A stretch of DNA of 40,398 bases from Geobacteraceae bacterium (GTDB lineage Bacteria > Desulfobacterota > Desulfuromonadia > Geobacterales > Pseudopelobacteraceae). Positions 25,110 to 32,309 of this stretch are shown piece by piece (the stretch's first letter is position 1; each line of letters begins with the position of its first letter). The notes under the pieces were generated by a model, which saw only the letters and a program-made list of their open reading frames with translations, ran no database searches and had not been told where the DNA came from. The stretch spans positions 1 to 40,398 of the forward strand of contig JANXZX010000178.1 of assembly GCA_025355325.1 (NCBI GenBank). The letters run 5' to 3'. The position numbers and the translations under genes are program-made.

Positions 25110-25712
25110 CTATCCATTCAGCAGTTTAACCGTCGCCCGATCATCGGCATAATAGTCGATAATATTCAGACATCCGTAATTCTGCTCGATAGTGAACATT
25201 CCTGCCAACGGCGCACCGATTACATTCAGCAGCACGATGCGGTTGACCCCGCCATGCCCTACTACCAGCACCTCCTGCCCTTTATGGCGTTCGACAATTT
25301 CATTGATGACCGGCATAACCCGCGCTTCGACGTCCAGCACGTTTTCTCCCTGCGGTACCCGATAGTTGACCAGATCGGCCAACCGGGCCTGCCATCCTTC
25401 CGGCCAGGCCGAGCGGATTTCCTGCCAGGTCAGCCCTTCCCACTCCCCGATATTCAGCTCCCGCAGCTCACGCCGGGCAACCGGCTCGATGCCGAACGCC
25501 TGACAGATAATTCCGGCGCCGGTCGTACAACGCGTCAGATCGCTCGTATAACAGGCAGAAATGTTATGGCCAGCCAACCGTTCTTTCAGAAGATGATACT
25601 GTTCAACGCCGTAATCGGTCAGTGCGACGTCAGTCTGCCCGTTGTAACGCGGCTGATCAAAACCGGCCACCTGGCCGTGGCGTATCAGGTAAATGCGGGT
25701 ATGTGGTGTCAT
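25110..25712 (-). CDS. cobC: alpha-ribazole phosphatase CobC (histidine phosphatase)
   Basis: The 200-aa protein is a phosphoglycerate-mutase-like histidine phosphatase with the catalytic LIRHGQ (Arg11, His12) and a downstream VVGHGGVNR. Its place as last gene of the cobamide operon indicates removal of the 5'-phosphate from alpha-ribazole phosphate or cobamide phosphate. The start at 25712 is preferred over an in-frame ATG at 25790. It has GGAGA seven bases upstream and avoids a 50-bp overlap with cobS, and the catalytic motif then sits at the usual distance from the N-terminus. Confidence 0.88.
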   Translation of the reverse strand: MTPHTRIYLIRHGQVAGFDQPRYNGQTDVALTDYGVEQYHLLKERLAGHNISACYTSDLTRCTTGAGIICQAFGIEPVARRELRELNIGEWEGLTWQEIRSAWPEGWQARLADLVNYRVPQGENVLDVEARVMPVINEIVERHKGQEVLVVGHGGVNRIVLLNVIGAPLAGMFTIEQNYGCLNIIDYYADDRATVKLLNG

Positions 25713-25737
25713 GTATGTCTCCGAAATCTGCCGGATA

Positions 25738-26484
25738 TCAGAATTTGATCGCTGCCAGCGCCGAAATAACCACCAGCGCCAGAATTTCATTGAGTTCGCT
25801 GATGCAGCCGATTGTGTCGCCAGTCAGCCCGCCCAGTTTCCGCTGAAAAAATATTCGGCCGGCAACGGTCAGAAGGCACACTGCGGCTAATGCCAGAGTT
25901 CCCGAAAACCCCAGCAGGTAATAGCTGACGACGGCAACGGTGGCAAACGCCAGCAGAAGTGTTGTTTTCCCCATCCCCTGAACAAATGTTGCACCAAGCC
26001 CGTCCTGCCTCGCATGGCGGGCACCGGTCATCGTCAGCACCTGGCCAAAACGAGCCAAAGCCGGAAAGAGCAGTAATGCCTGCCACTTGAATTCAACCGG
26101 CACCGCTGCCAGCGCCTGCCACTTGAGCAGGATTCCCAGCACCAGACCGACCGCGCCGACCGCGCCAACCTGCGAATCCTTCATGATCGCCAGAAAACGC
26201 TCCCGACTGCCGCGAGCTGCCAGGCCGTCACAAACATCCGCCAGACCGTCCAGGTGCAGCGCACCGGTGATCAGAGCAAGCAGGGCTATAAGCAGGGCAT
26301 CACAGAGGGAACGGGCAATCCAGGGAGAGAGCAGCCAGTTGCTTCCGGCCAGTAACCCGCCAATAATCAGACCGATAATCGGGAAAAATGCAGTGGAGCG
26401 CCCTAGATCCTCTTTTTCACAGCGAGAAGAGAAAGGGAGCGGGATGATGGTCAGAAATTGAAAAGCAATCAGTAATAAACGCAT
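25738..26484 (-). CDS. cobS: adenosylcobinamide-GDP ribazoletransferase
   Basis: CobS is the inner-membrane cobamide synthase that joins adenosylcobinamide-GDP to the activated lower base. The 248-aa protein is polytopic. It has the conserved acidic motif ALHLDGLADVCDGLAA near residue 78 and the following MKDSQVGAVGA segment. The start MRLLLIAFQFLTIIPLP is typical. It stands between bzaF and cobC in the riboswitch-controlled operon. The ribosome site is weak. Confidence 0.94.
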   Translation of the reverse strand: MRLLLIAFQFLTIIPLPFSSRCEKEDLGRSTAFFPIIGLIIGGLLAGSNWLLSPWIARSLCDALLIALLALITGALHLDGLADVCDGLAARGSRERFLAIMKDSQVGAVGAVGLVLGILLKWQALAAVPVEFKWQALLLFPALARFGQVLTMTGARHARQDGLGATFVQGMGKTTLLLAFATVAVVSYYLLGFSGTLALAAVCLLTVAGRIFFQRKLGGLTGDTIGCISELNEILALVVISALAAIKF

Positions 26485-26548
26485 GTCACATCCATTACCA
26501 CAGGGGAGTTGGTCGGAATAGCAAAAATTATGTTACCGGGTGAGAACA

Positions 26549-27859
26549 TTATATTTTGTCACCCTTCAGATCACCGGCAAACAACTTCCCCGCCCCGCGC
26601 GAAGCACAAAAATCGCCGCACATGGTGCAGGTATCCTCGTCCTCCGGAGTGCGGCTGGCCCTGATGGCACGGGCATCTTCCGGGTAAAGCGCCAGCTGGA
26701 ACTGTTTCTCCCAGTTCAGGTCACGGCGTGCTTTCGACATTTCCTTATCCCGCTCGCGACCTTTCTCGGGATATTTGTTCATGTCACCGATGTAGGTGGC
26801 AATTTTGGCGGTTTTGACTCCGGTACGCACATCCTCCTCATTCGGAAGAGCCAGATGTTCTGCCGGGGTAATATAGCAGATCAGATCGGCTCCAAAGCGG
26901 CTTGACTGGGCTGCACCGATAGCGGCGGTGATGTGATCGAAACCGGGAGCCACATCGGTGGCAATCGGGCCGAGCATATAGTACGGCGCTCCACCACTCA
27001 TCCGCTTCTGCAACTGAATATTCCCCTCGATCTCGTCCAGCGGCACATGTCCCGGCCCTTCGACAAGCATCTGGCATCCCATGTCGCGACCGATTTCGGC
27101 CAGTTCACAGTTGAAAATCAGTTCCTGAATCTGGGCACGGTCAGACGAATCATGGATCGCCCCGGCCCTGAGGCCGTTGCCTAGCGAAAGTACTGTGTCA
27201 TATTTTTTCAGGATCGAAACCACCCGGTCAAACTTCTCATACAGTGGATTTTCGCGATTGTTGGCAATCATCCACGCCACCATCGAAACGCCCCCTTTGG
27301 ATACCAGGCCTCCGTAGCGATACCCCTGTTTGCGCAACCGCTCAATGGTGCAGAGGTTGATGCCGCAGTGCACCGCCATAAAAGCCATACCGTCGGCGCA
27401 CTGCCGCTCGATAATGTCGAAAAGCATCTCATCATCCAGCTTGTTCGGGTCACCATACTTTCGGGCCGCCTCGCAGAACGCCTGATAGAGCGGCACATTG
27501 CCGACCGGCAGATCAACTGCAGCAATCACCTCGCGCCGGACGCGGTCAAGATCACCGCCTACGGAGAGTTCCATCAGCGTATCAGCCCCGGATTCCTGTG
27601 CCGCCAGCGCCTTCCTGACTTCGGCACCATAGTCGATGATGTCTGATGAGGTGCCGATTGAAGCGTTGACCTTGGTGGAAAGTCCCTTGCCGATACCGGC
27701 GACACGGGATGGTTTGCGGATGTGGTTCCAGGGGATGACGATTTTTCCCTCGGCGGTCATCCGTCGGATATACTCGGCTTCAAGCTGTTCGTTGACTGCA
27801 ACAGACTGCATCTGCGGAGTAATGATGCCCTGGCGGGCGGATTCAATCTGTGTCAGCAT
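26549..27859 (-). CDS. bzaF: 5-hydroxybenzimidazole synthase BzaF (ThiC paralog)
   Basis: The 436-aa protein belongs to the ThiC radical SAM family, with the C-terminal cluster motif visible as CTMCGDFC (Cys411/414/418). ThiC makes the thiamin pyrimidine from aminoimidazole ribotide. The BzaF branch, described from Geobacter and Desulfuromonas relatives, makes 5-hydroxybenzimidazole from the same precursor. Location between cobT and cobS under a cobalamin riboswitch, with no thiamin gene nearby, favours BzaF. The alternative is a genuine ThiC; a tree with both families would settle it. AAAGGAAC precedes the ATG. A 201-bp gap with short repeats separates it from cobT. Confidence 0.83.
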   Translation of the reverse strand: MLTQIESARQGIITPQMQSVAVNEQLEAEYIRRMTAEGKIVIPWNHIRKPSRVAGIGKGLSTKVNASIGTSSDIIDYGAEVRKALAAQESGADTLMELSVGGDLDRVRREVIAAVDLPVGNVPLYQAFCEAARKYGDPNKLDDEMLFDIIERQCADGMAFMAVHCGINLCTIERLRKQGYRYGGLVSKGGVSMVAWMIANNRENPLYEKFDRVVSILKKYDTVLSLGNGLRAGAIHDSSDRAQIQELIFNCELAEIGRDMGCQMLVEGPGHVPLDEIEGNIQLQKRMSGGAPYYMLGPIATDVAPGFDHITAAIGAAQSSRFGADLICYITPAEHLALPNEEDVRTGVKTAKIATYIGDMNKYPEKGRERDKEMSKARRDLNWEKQFQLALYPEDARAIRASRTPEDEDTCTMCGDFCASRGAGKLFAGDLKGDKI

Positions 27860-27894
27860 GAATAAGGTTCCTTTATGAACCTAAAATCGGCAGT

Positions 27895-27930
27895 TCATGA
27901 ACCACAGGGCAACCGAGCGACAGAGGAATC
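27895..27930. repeat. degenerate ACAGAGG/ACAGGGC-type short repeat
   Basis: The stretch reads ACCACAGGGCAACCGAG followed by CGACAGAGG, a degenerate run of a roughly seven-base unit. It lies in the gap between cobT and bzaF. The pattern is like the short ACAGAG-type repeats scattered between genes in some bacteria, but with only a few poorly matched units the call is weak. Confidence 0.3.
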
Positions 27931-28010
27931 AAACAGTTACATCAACAGCAGGCATAACCAAAATGGTGAGTTATTATTTCTGGTTTTAACCTGAATTCAT
28001 CTTTGTTTTT

Positions 28011-28034
28011 TGCTCAGTTACTCAGTTGCTCAGT
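28011..28034. repeat. three tandem 8-bp units in the cobT-bzaF gap
   Basis: TGCTCAGT, TACTCAGT and TGCTCAGT follow each other without a gap. On the coding (-) strand this is ACTGAGCA, ACTGAGTA, ACTGAGCA, just downstream of the cobT stop. No hairpin or U-tract accompanies it. Confidence 0.65.
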
Positions 28035-28060
28035 GTTTCAAATGCTTTTTTTAGGATAAA

Positions 28061-29113
28061 TTACTCTTTCGCTACTCCGGCCTGCTCAAATGTCGCCATT
28101 TCCTTCAACACCTTCACCCCGGCCTCGATCAGCGTCATGGCGAGAGCTGCTCCGGTACCTTCACCCAGGCGGAACTGGAGATCAAGAATCGGCTCGACGC
28201 CGATACGCTCCAGCATGAAGCTGTGGCCGATTTCCACTGATTCGTGGGCGGCGAAGATGTACTCACGCACATTCGGATGCAGTTCCGACGCAATCAGCGC
28301 CCCGGCGGTGGAGATAAATCCGTCGATGACAACCGGAATTGAGTTGGCCGCACAGCCGAGTACCAGGCCAGCAATTGCCGCAATTTCCAGACCGCCGACT
28401 TTGGCCAGAACGTCCAGTGGGTCAGCCGGATCGGGATTATTAAGCTTCAGCCCCTGCTCAATAACGCGAATCTTGTTAACCAACGCCGCATCACCGATGC
28501 CGGTGCCGCGATGGGTCACCTCCGCCACCGTTTTACCGGAAATAGCCGCAATGATCGCCGATGACGGCGTCGTATTGCCGATTCCCATTTCGCCCGTACC
28601 GACCAGCCCCACCCCTTCGGCCCGGCATTGGTCAGCCAGTTCAATGCCAACCGCCAGAGCTGCGACCATCTCTTCACGAGTCATTGCCGGGCCTTTGGCA
28701 AGGTTTTTCGTGCCCCTGGCAACTTTTTTATGAATCAATCCGGCAACTCCGGCAAAATCATAATCAACCCCGACATCAACAACCCGCACATCCGCCCCGA
28801 CGTGCCGTGCCAGCACGTTGACCCCGGCACCACCGGAGAGAAAATTCAGCACCATCTGCGGGGTAACTTCGCGAGGAAACAGAGAAACACCCTCTTCAGT
28901 CACGCCATGATCACCGGCAAAAGTAAACACAACCTTTTTCGAAATATCCGGATCCGGATTGCCGCTGATTGCAACAATGCGACGGGCAAACTCTTCCAGT
29001 CGTCCCAGTGAACCAAGCGGTTTGGTTTTGTTATCAAGGCGATTCTGTGCCTGCTGGAGAAGTTCCGGACTTACCGGTTTAATGCGTGCGAGCGTGCTCT
29101 CAATGATGTTCAT
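28061..29113 (-). CDS. cobT: nicotinate-nucleotide:dimethylbenzimidazole phosphoribosyltransferase
   Basis: CobT activates the lower base by transferring ribose phosphate from nicotinate mononucleotide. The 350-aa protein shows the family start region [16 protein letters not shown], the [13 protein letters not shown] motif and the C-terminal [11 protein letters not shown] with the catalytic Glu at about residue 318. In this operon the substrate is predicted to be the BzaF product. AAGGAG precedes the ATG. The start is 23 bp after cobU. Confidence 0.95.
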   Translation of the reverse strand: MNIIESTLARIKPVSPELLQQAQNRLDNKTKPLGSLGRLEEFARRIVAISGNPDPDISKKVVFTFAGDHGVTEEGVSLFPREVTPQMVLNFLSGGAGVNVLARHVGADVRVVDVGVDYDFAGVAGLIHKKVARGTKNLAKGPAMTREEMVAALAVGIELADQCRAEGVGLVGTGEMGIGNTTPSSAIIAAISGKTVAEVTHRGTGIGDAALVNKIRVIEQGLKLNNPDPADPLDVLAKVGGLEIAAIAGLVLGCAANSIPVVIDGFISTAGALIASELHPNVREYIFAAHESVEIGHSFMLERIGVEPILDLQFRLGEGTGAALAMTLIEAGVKVLKEMATFEQAGVAKE

Positions 29114-29136
29114 GCTATTTCTCCTTTTGATTGATA

Positions 29137-29670
29137 TTATTTCAATTTCAGCGGAATCCCGCTGATAACAACATGTACTTCATCAGAAGCCAGAGCAAGG
29201 GCCTGATTAGCCGTCCCGGCGATATCCCGAAACATCCGCGCCAGTTTGTTGTCCGGCACAATCCCCATGCCGACTTCATTACTGACTAGAATAACCGGCG
29301 TTTCCATTCCCTGCAGCGTAGTTTTCAACCGGTGCAGATCTTCCTGAATCCGCTCCTCAATATTTTCCGCCGCATCTTCATATTTGAACAAAAGGTTGGA
29401 GAGCCAGAGCGTCACACAATCCACCAGAATAGCCTGATACTGGCCATCACAACGGGCCAGTGCCTGTGACAGGTGGATCGGTTCCTCTATGGTGCTCCAT
29501 TCTAATCCGCGCCGTTCACGATGCCTTCTCACCCGTTCATCCATTTCGTCATCCAGCGCCTGGGATGTCGCCAGATAGCCAAGTTGAGTTCCGAACTCCA
29601 GCGCCCGTTTTTCCGCAAAAATGCTTTTGCCGCTGCGTGCTCCACCGGTAACAAAGATGGTATGTGACAT
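29137..29670 (-). CDS. cobU: adenosylcobinamide kinase/guanylyltransferase
   Basis: CobU/CobP phosphorylates adenosylcobinamide and then attaches GMP. The 177-aa protein has the P-loop GGARSGKS (9-16), the RRHRERRG segment around the guanylylated His, and [11 protein letters not shown]. The 177-aa length is normal for CobU. TTGGAGG precedes the ATG. It is the first gene after the riboswitch and its terminator. Confidence 0.95.
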   Translation of the reverse strand: MSHTIFVTGGARSGKSIFAEKRALEFGTQLGYLATSQALDDEMDERVRRHRERRGLEWSTIEEPIHLSQALARCDGQYQAILVDCVTLWLSNLLFKYEDAAENIEERIQEDLHRLKTTLQGMETPVILVSNEVGMGIVPDNKLARMFRDIAGTANQALALASDEVHVVISGIPLKLK

Positions 29671-29691
29671 AGTGCCTCCAATCGAAGAAAT

Positions 29692-29725
29692 GAAAAAAGC
29701 CCCTGTCCATGAAAGGGCAGAGGCT
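29692..29725 (-). terminator. intrinsic terminator of the cobalamin riboswitch
   Basis: On the - strand, AGCCTCTGCCC (29725-29715) pairs with GGACAGGGGCT (29708-29698) through Watson-Crick and G-U pairs around a short loop. A run of six T follows. It lies between the aptamer and the cobU start, where a transcription-terminating expression platform is expected: ligand binding would favour this stem and switch the cob operon off. Confidence 0.85.
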
Positions 29726-29786
29726 CGGAAACCGGGTAATCAGCTACGATCAGGCTTCGGCCCCTCGTTCCACGGAGGTCCCAAAA

Positions 29787-29985
29787 CAGTAGCGGCATGG
29801 CAGGTTTCCTGGCTCCAGGGTCATCTTACTTGCCGCGCCTTCCCGGAAAAATTCCAGTGACATAATTGCGGCGTTCATCGCCTGTTACAGTTGCGGGACA
29901 GCGAAGGATTTGAACCTTCTTCCCTTTTAACTATGCTTTCACGGCATAGCACCAAATCGCTTTGTGAAACAATTGTAGCGTGGGT
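29787..29985 (-). promoter_or_regulatory. cobalamin (adenosylcobalamin) riboswitch upstream of cobU
   Basis: Read on the - strand, the leader contains AAAGGGAAGAAGGTTCAAAT and then CCCGCAACTGTAA of the aptamer core. After about 80 bases comes the B12 box GAGCCAGGAAACCTGCC with ATGCCGCTAC (about 29816-29788). All parts are in the consensus order. A terminator follows before cobU. A possible promoter lies just upstream: TTGACT (30013-30008) and TACAAC (29989-29984) with an 18-bp spacer, or TACAAT at 29977-29972. It should repress cobU-cobT-bzaF-cobS-cobC when cobamide is plentiful. Confidence 0.95.
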
Positions 29986-30023
29986 TGTAGCAAACTACTG
30001 TGGTGAAAGTCAAAAGAAAATGG
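29872..30023. repeat. 152-bp direct repeat, copy 1 (promoter and 5' half of riboswitch)
   Basis: This block contains the putative promoter and the 5' half of the functional cobalamin riboswitch. It recurs at 31874-32025 with 8 mismatches by eye (about 95% identity) and no gaps, at a constant offset of 2002 bp in the same orientation. The similarity stops sharply at both ends. Confidence 0.92.
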
Positions 30024-30137
30024 GCGTACAATTGAAAAGTCTAACCAGCCATTGAATGACTGAGCATTGAATGTTTGTTCCGCCTGTTCCCGAAGCAGGT
30101 GCGCTACGACTCATAAACTAATACAACAAACAGTTTA

Positions 30138-30599
30138 TTATCGCTCACGCTCTTCAAAAGCCATATCTAGCATCCATTTCCCGTTTTCTTTTCTGAAAGT
30201 TAATATGCCTTGAGAGGTACCCCTTTTCGTCGTAACGCGCGCTATGTCGCCTTGCTCTTCGACCTTTACAAGTTCGACTTTTTCTGGCCTTTTATCACCG
30301 TTCATAGACGCAATAAAATATTCTTCTGCGGTTAGCGTATCCATTTTGTCAGTCTGAATACCAAGCGTTTTTGCAGCCATAGCTTTCATATTGGGGGCAC
30401 TTTTTATATTCGTCAATATATCTGTAAGCTTAACTTTTGATGTAGATGTAGTTCTCTTCCAAACTTCACTATAATTTTTGACGTTGAGCAATTTGATGAC
30501 TTCAGTAGAAGCTTCTTTTGCACCTTTTGCACTTTGAGAACATCCGGCAAATAAAAATATAGTCATCATAATTGTGACAAATTTCAATAAAATCGGCAT
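30138..30599 (-). CDS. small lipoprotein of unknown function
   Basis: The 153-aa protein has a lipoprotein signal peptide with lipobox FAGC (Cys20), so it should be anchored in the cell envelope. The mature part is charged and ends in a beta-rich segment (TKRGTSQGILTFRKENGKWMLDMAF) like small NTF2/DUF4878-type lipoproteins. The function is unknown. It is transcribed toward the cob riboswitch and lies inside the segment bracketed by the 152-bp direct repeats. An AT-rich inverted repeat (ATAAACT/AGTTTAT, 30113-30138) at its stop may act as a weak terminator. Confidence 0.72.
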   Translation of the reverse strand: MPILLKFVTIMMTIFLFAGCSQSAKGAKEASTEVIKLLNVKNYSEVWKRTTSTSKVKLTDILTNIKSAPNMKAMAAKTLGIQTDKMDTLTAEEYFIASMNGDKRPEKVELVKVEEQGDIARVTTKRGTSQGILTFRKENGKWMLDMAFEERER

Positions 30600-30998
30600 T
30601 GTTAGACCCCTTCTTCACCCAATTAAATTCCATTACAACGCTATTTATAAAGGACTTTACATCAGTATCCAAGCGAAATTTTTGTCGGCTTCTTCCTTAG
30701 CGATGCATATGCGGTCCAAATAAATATTTTTTTCTTCAAGTCCCCGTGGCCATTTGCTTCTGCGCTTTCTTTTGTTCCCGTCAAACAACACACGAAAGGA
30801 GTCGCCATGAAGTTTCCTTACATAATCACTCGGTATTCTCGACTCACCGCCAATCCATCAGAGTGATCTTCGCCAAAACATGCAGGATTTGCTCACCATA
30901 GCCCGTATAACAAGAGGGAAATCCTTGAATCATTAAATTTGGATTGTTTCCGATAATAAATAATAGTACGATCCAAATAAATTTATTGGGGGAACTGG
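30600..30998. other. 399-bp AT-rich gap between divergent small genes
   Basis: No substantial gene is visible. An 11-bp direct repeat (TCCAAATAAAT) occurs at 30715-30725 and 30972-30982. Between the two copies is a 20-codon ORF (30807-30866, encoding MKFPYIITRYSRLTANPSE) with AAAGGAG before its ATG. It could be a real small gene or the remnant of a longer one; I do not recognise it. The right end holds the promoter of the next gene. Confidence 0.5.
30939..30966 (+). promoter_or_regulatory. candidate sigma70-type promoter
   Basis: TTGGAT (30939-30944) and TAATAG (30961-30966) are separated by 16 bp and lie 33 bp before the ATG of the exported AT-rich protein. The surrounding sequence is AT-rich, so chance matches are more likely than elsewhere. 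Confidence 0.4.
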
Positions 30999-31526
30999 AT
31001 GAACAGAAACATTATATTAATGGTAATAGTTGCATCATGCTTATTTATGGAAAATGCCATTTGCGCTGACTGGAAATTTTACGGTGAATTTACTACAGCC
31101 CCAGATATAAGTGAGGCTTTATTTTATGATGCAGACAGCATAATACATACTAATAATTCAATTAAGCTATTGGTAAAATCAGTATTATATAGTGATCTTG
31201 AAAAAAGTTTAGAAAATAAATCCATCCGCGAAAATGCAACAAATAAAATAGCTAAGGGATATATCCCTCCAATTACAAAGATATATTCTAATGTAGCAAA
31301 TGTTGCCTATATAGAAGAAGCAGCAAATGACTTCTCTATTAAATCTAAGTCTGAAATCTTGTACCAAATAATGTGTGATGAGAATAAATACAGAAAAATA
31401 GCAGGGGCTGTTTACAATAACGACGGGATTCCTAACCAAACTTTCGGTATTACCAAATGGGATGACTTTGCACCGAAAAGCAATGCAGAAAATTTGACAA
31501 GCATTTTGTGTGGGATAAAGAAATAG
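30999..31526 (+). CDS. exported low-GC protein, possibly surface-adhesin E-like
   Basis: The 175-aa protein has a signal peptide ending near residue 22 (AICA|DWKF). The mature part starts DWKFYGEF, followed by ALFYDADSIIHTNNSIKLLVK, which recalls the small Surface-adhesin protein E-like family of exported proteins (a Trp-start, a YDADSI motif, then beta strands). The match is tentative. Codon use is much richer in A/T than in the neighbouring operons, suggesting recent acquisition. A ribosome site (GGGGG) lies upstream. Two hairpins follow the stop. Confidence 0.6.
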   Translation: MNRNIILMVIVASCLFMENAICADWKFYGEFTTAPDISEALFYDADSIIHTNNSIKLLVKSVLYSDLEKSLENKSIRENATNKIAKGYIPPITKIYSNVANVAYIEEAANDFSIKSKSEILYQIMCDENKYRKIAGAVYNNDGIPNQTFGITKWDDFAPKSNAENLTSILCGIKK

Positions 31527-31551
31527 CTTTACTCAAACAGACAAGCTCCTC

Positions 31552-31584
31552 AAGCCCCTTTGACCATCCCAGTCATCGGGGCTT
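31552..31584. other. hairpin downstream of the exported low-GC gene
   Basis: AAGCCCC (31552-31558) pairs with GGGGCTT (31578-31584), with GAC/GTC pairing inside the loop. No T-tract follows directly, so it may be an mRNA 3'-end structure rather than the terminator itself. Confidence 0.45.
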
Positions 31585-31619
31585 CATATTCTAATCAACT
31601 TTCATTACCTATATAATGG

Positions 31620-31650
31620 CACTTTGATCTAACCCGTCAAAGTGTCTTTT
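31620..31650 (+). terminator. intrinsic terminator of the exported low-GC gene
   Basis: CACTTTGA (31620-31627) pairs perfectly with TCAAAGTG (31637-31644) around a nine-base loop and is followed by TCTTTT. It lies about 95 bp after the stop codon at 31526. Confidence 0.7.
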
Positions 31651-31824
31651 CATTTCCGGCTTCATATCTGATCACTCGAAGGTGATGGGGAGAGACGGGA
31701 AGCAGAGTAACGTGGTTTTGCGACTATTATCATCTATTACGGTTGTGTGTGAGGGGGAGGAAGTGCGTTATAGCCAACGAGGAAACTGCTGAAAGTTACT
31801 TTGATCGGAATTGATCATTACCCA

Positions 31825-31872
31825 GAAATAAAGCCTTTCAGTAGAATAATTTGAAATATCCTTGTGAAAGGC
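31825..31872 (-). terminator. possible terminator just after the truncated riboswitch copy
   Basis: On the - strand GCCTTTCA (31872-31865) pairs perfectly with TGAAAGGC (31840-31833) around a 24-base loop and is followed by TTTATTTC. It begins two bases from the end of the duplicated block, so a transcript from the copied promoter could end here. Confidence 0.45.
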
Positions 31873-31873
31873 A

Positions 31874-32025
31874 CGTTCATCGCCAGTTACAGTTGCGGGA
31901 CAGCGAAAGATTCCAACCTTCTTCCCTTTTAATTATGCTTTCACGACATAGCACCAAATCGCTTTGTGAAACAATTGTAGCGTGGGTTGCAGCAAACTAC
32001 TGTGGTGAAAGTCAAAAGAAATTGG
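31874..32025. repeat. 152-bp direct repeat, copy 2: truncated cobalamin riboswitch
   Basis: This is a second copy of 29872-30023, at about 95% identity. It keeps the CCCGCAACTGTAA core on the - strand but ends before the B12 box, and no B12 box is found in the following 350 bp. GGTTCAAATCC has become GGTTGGAATCT. In the putative promoter TACAAC has become TGCAAC, while TACAAT is kept. It cannot form a complete aptamer. The remaining part of the 31527-32055 gap holds the two hairpins and terminator listed separately and no gene. Confidence 0.9.
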
Positions 32026-32055
32026 TGAGGCCGCTGACCGAGACCATCAGTACAG

Positions 32056-32259
32056 CTAATAATGCGGTGGCGGCTCTTCTTGGTCGGGGTCGCGTGATAC
32101 GGACGGGGACATCGCCAGTAACTGTTCCTTCAGCGCCACAAAATCCCGCTTCAACATTTCAATTGTCACTTCCTGGCGACAGACGATGTCATTAAGCTCC
32201 TGAATCGTGTGCTCCTGCTGCATGTAGCGCAATTCCAGTTCGTTAATACGTTCTTCCAT
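32056..32259 (-). CDS. slyX: SlyX-family protein
   Basis: The 67-aa protein is almost entirely a predicted coiled coil (MEERINELELRY through about residue 48) and ends in PPPHY, the characteristic SlyX C-terminus. The biochemical role of SlyX is not established. It starts 50 bp after the MFS gene on the same strand. Beyond its stop lies the truncated riboswitch copy, so slyX was probably the original neighbour of the cob riboswitch before the intervening segment appeared. Confidence 0.85.
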   Translation of the reverse strand: MEERINELELRYMQQEHTIQELNDIVCRQEVTIEMLKRDFVALKEQLLAMSPSVSRDPDQEEPPPHY

Positions 32260-32309
32260 CTTGTAACCTCGTTGATTGTTCCAGTGGACTAAAATCCAGG
32301 GAATGTTTC

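Noticed and set aside
26549-27859. Plain thiC (thiamin pyrimidine synthase) annotation
   Set aside because: Family membership is right, but the position between cobT and cobS under a cobalamin riboswitch with no thiamin gene nearby makes BzaF more likely; thiC is kept as the alternative.
28011-28034. CRISPR-like array
   Set aside because: Units are 8 bp and directly tandem, without spacers, and there are no cas genes.
28026-28733. 235-codon + strand frame over cobT
   Set aside because: Ser/Pro/Ala-rich antisense translation of cobT; no start signal.
31851-32195. 114-codon + strand frame across the truncated riboswitch copy and slyX
   Set aside because: It runs through RNA-leader sequence and antisense to slyX; the translation has no coherent fold pattern.
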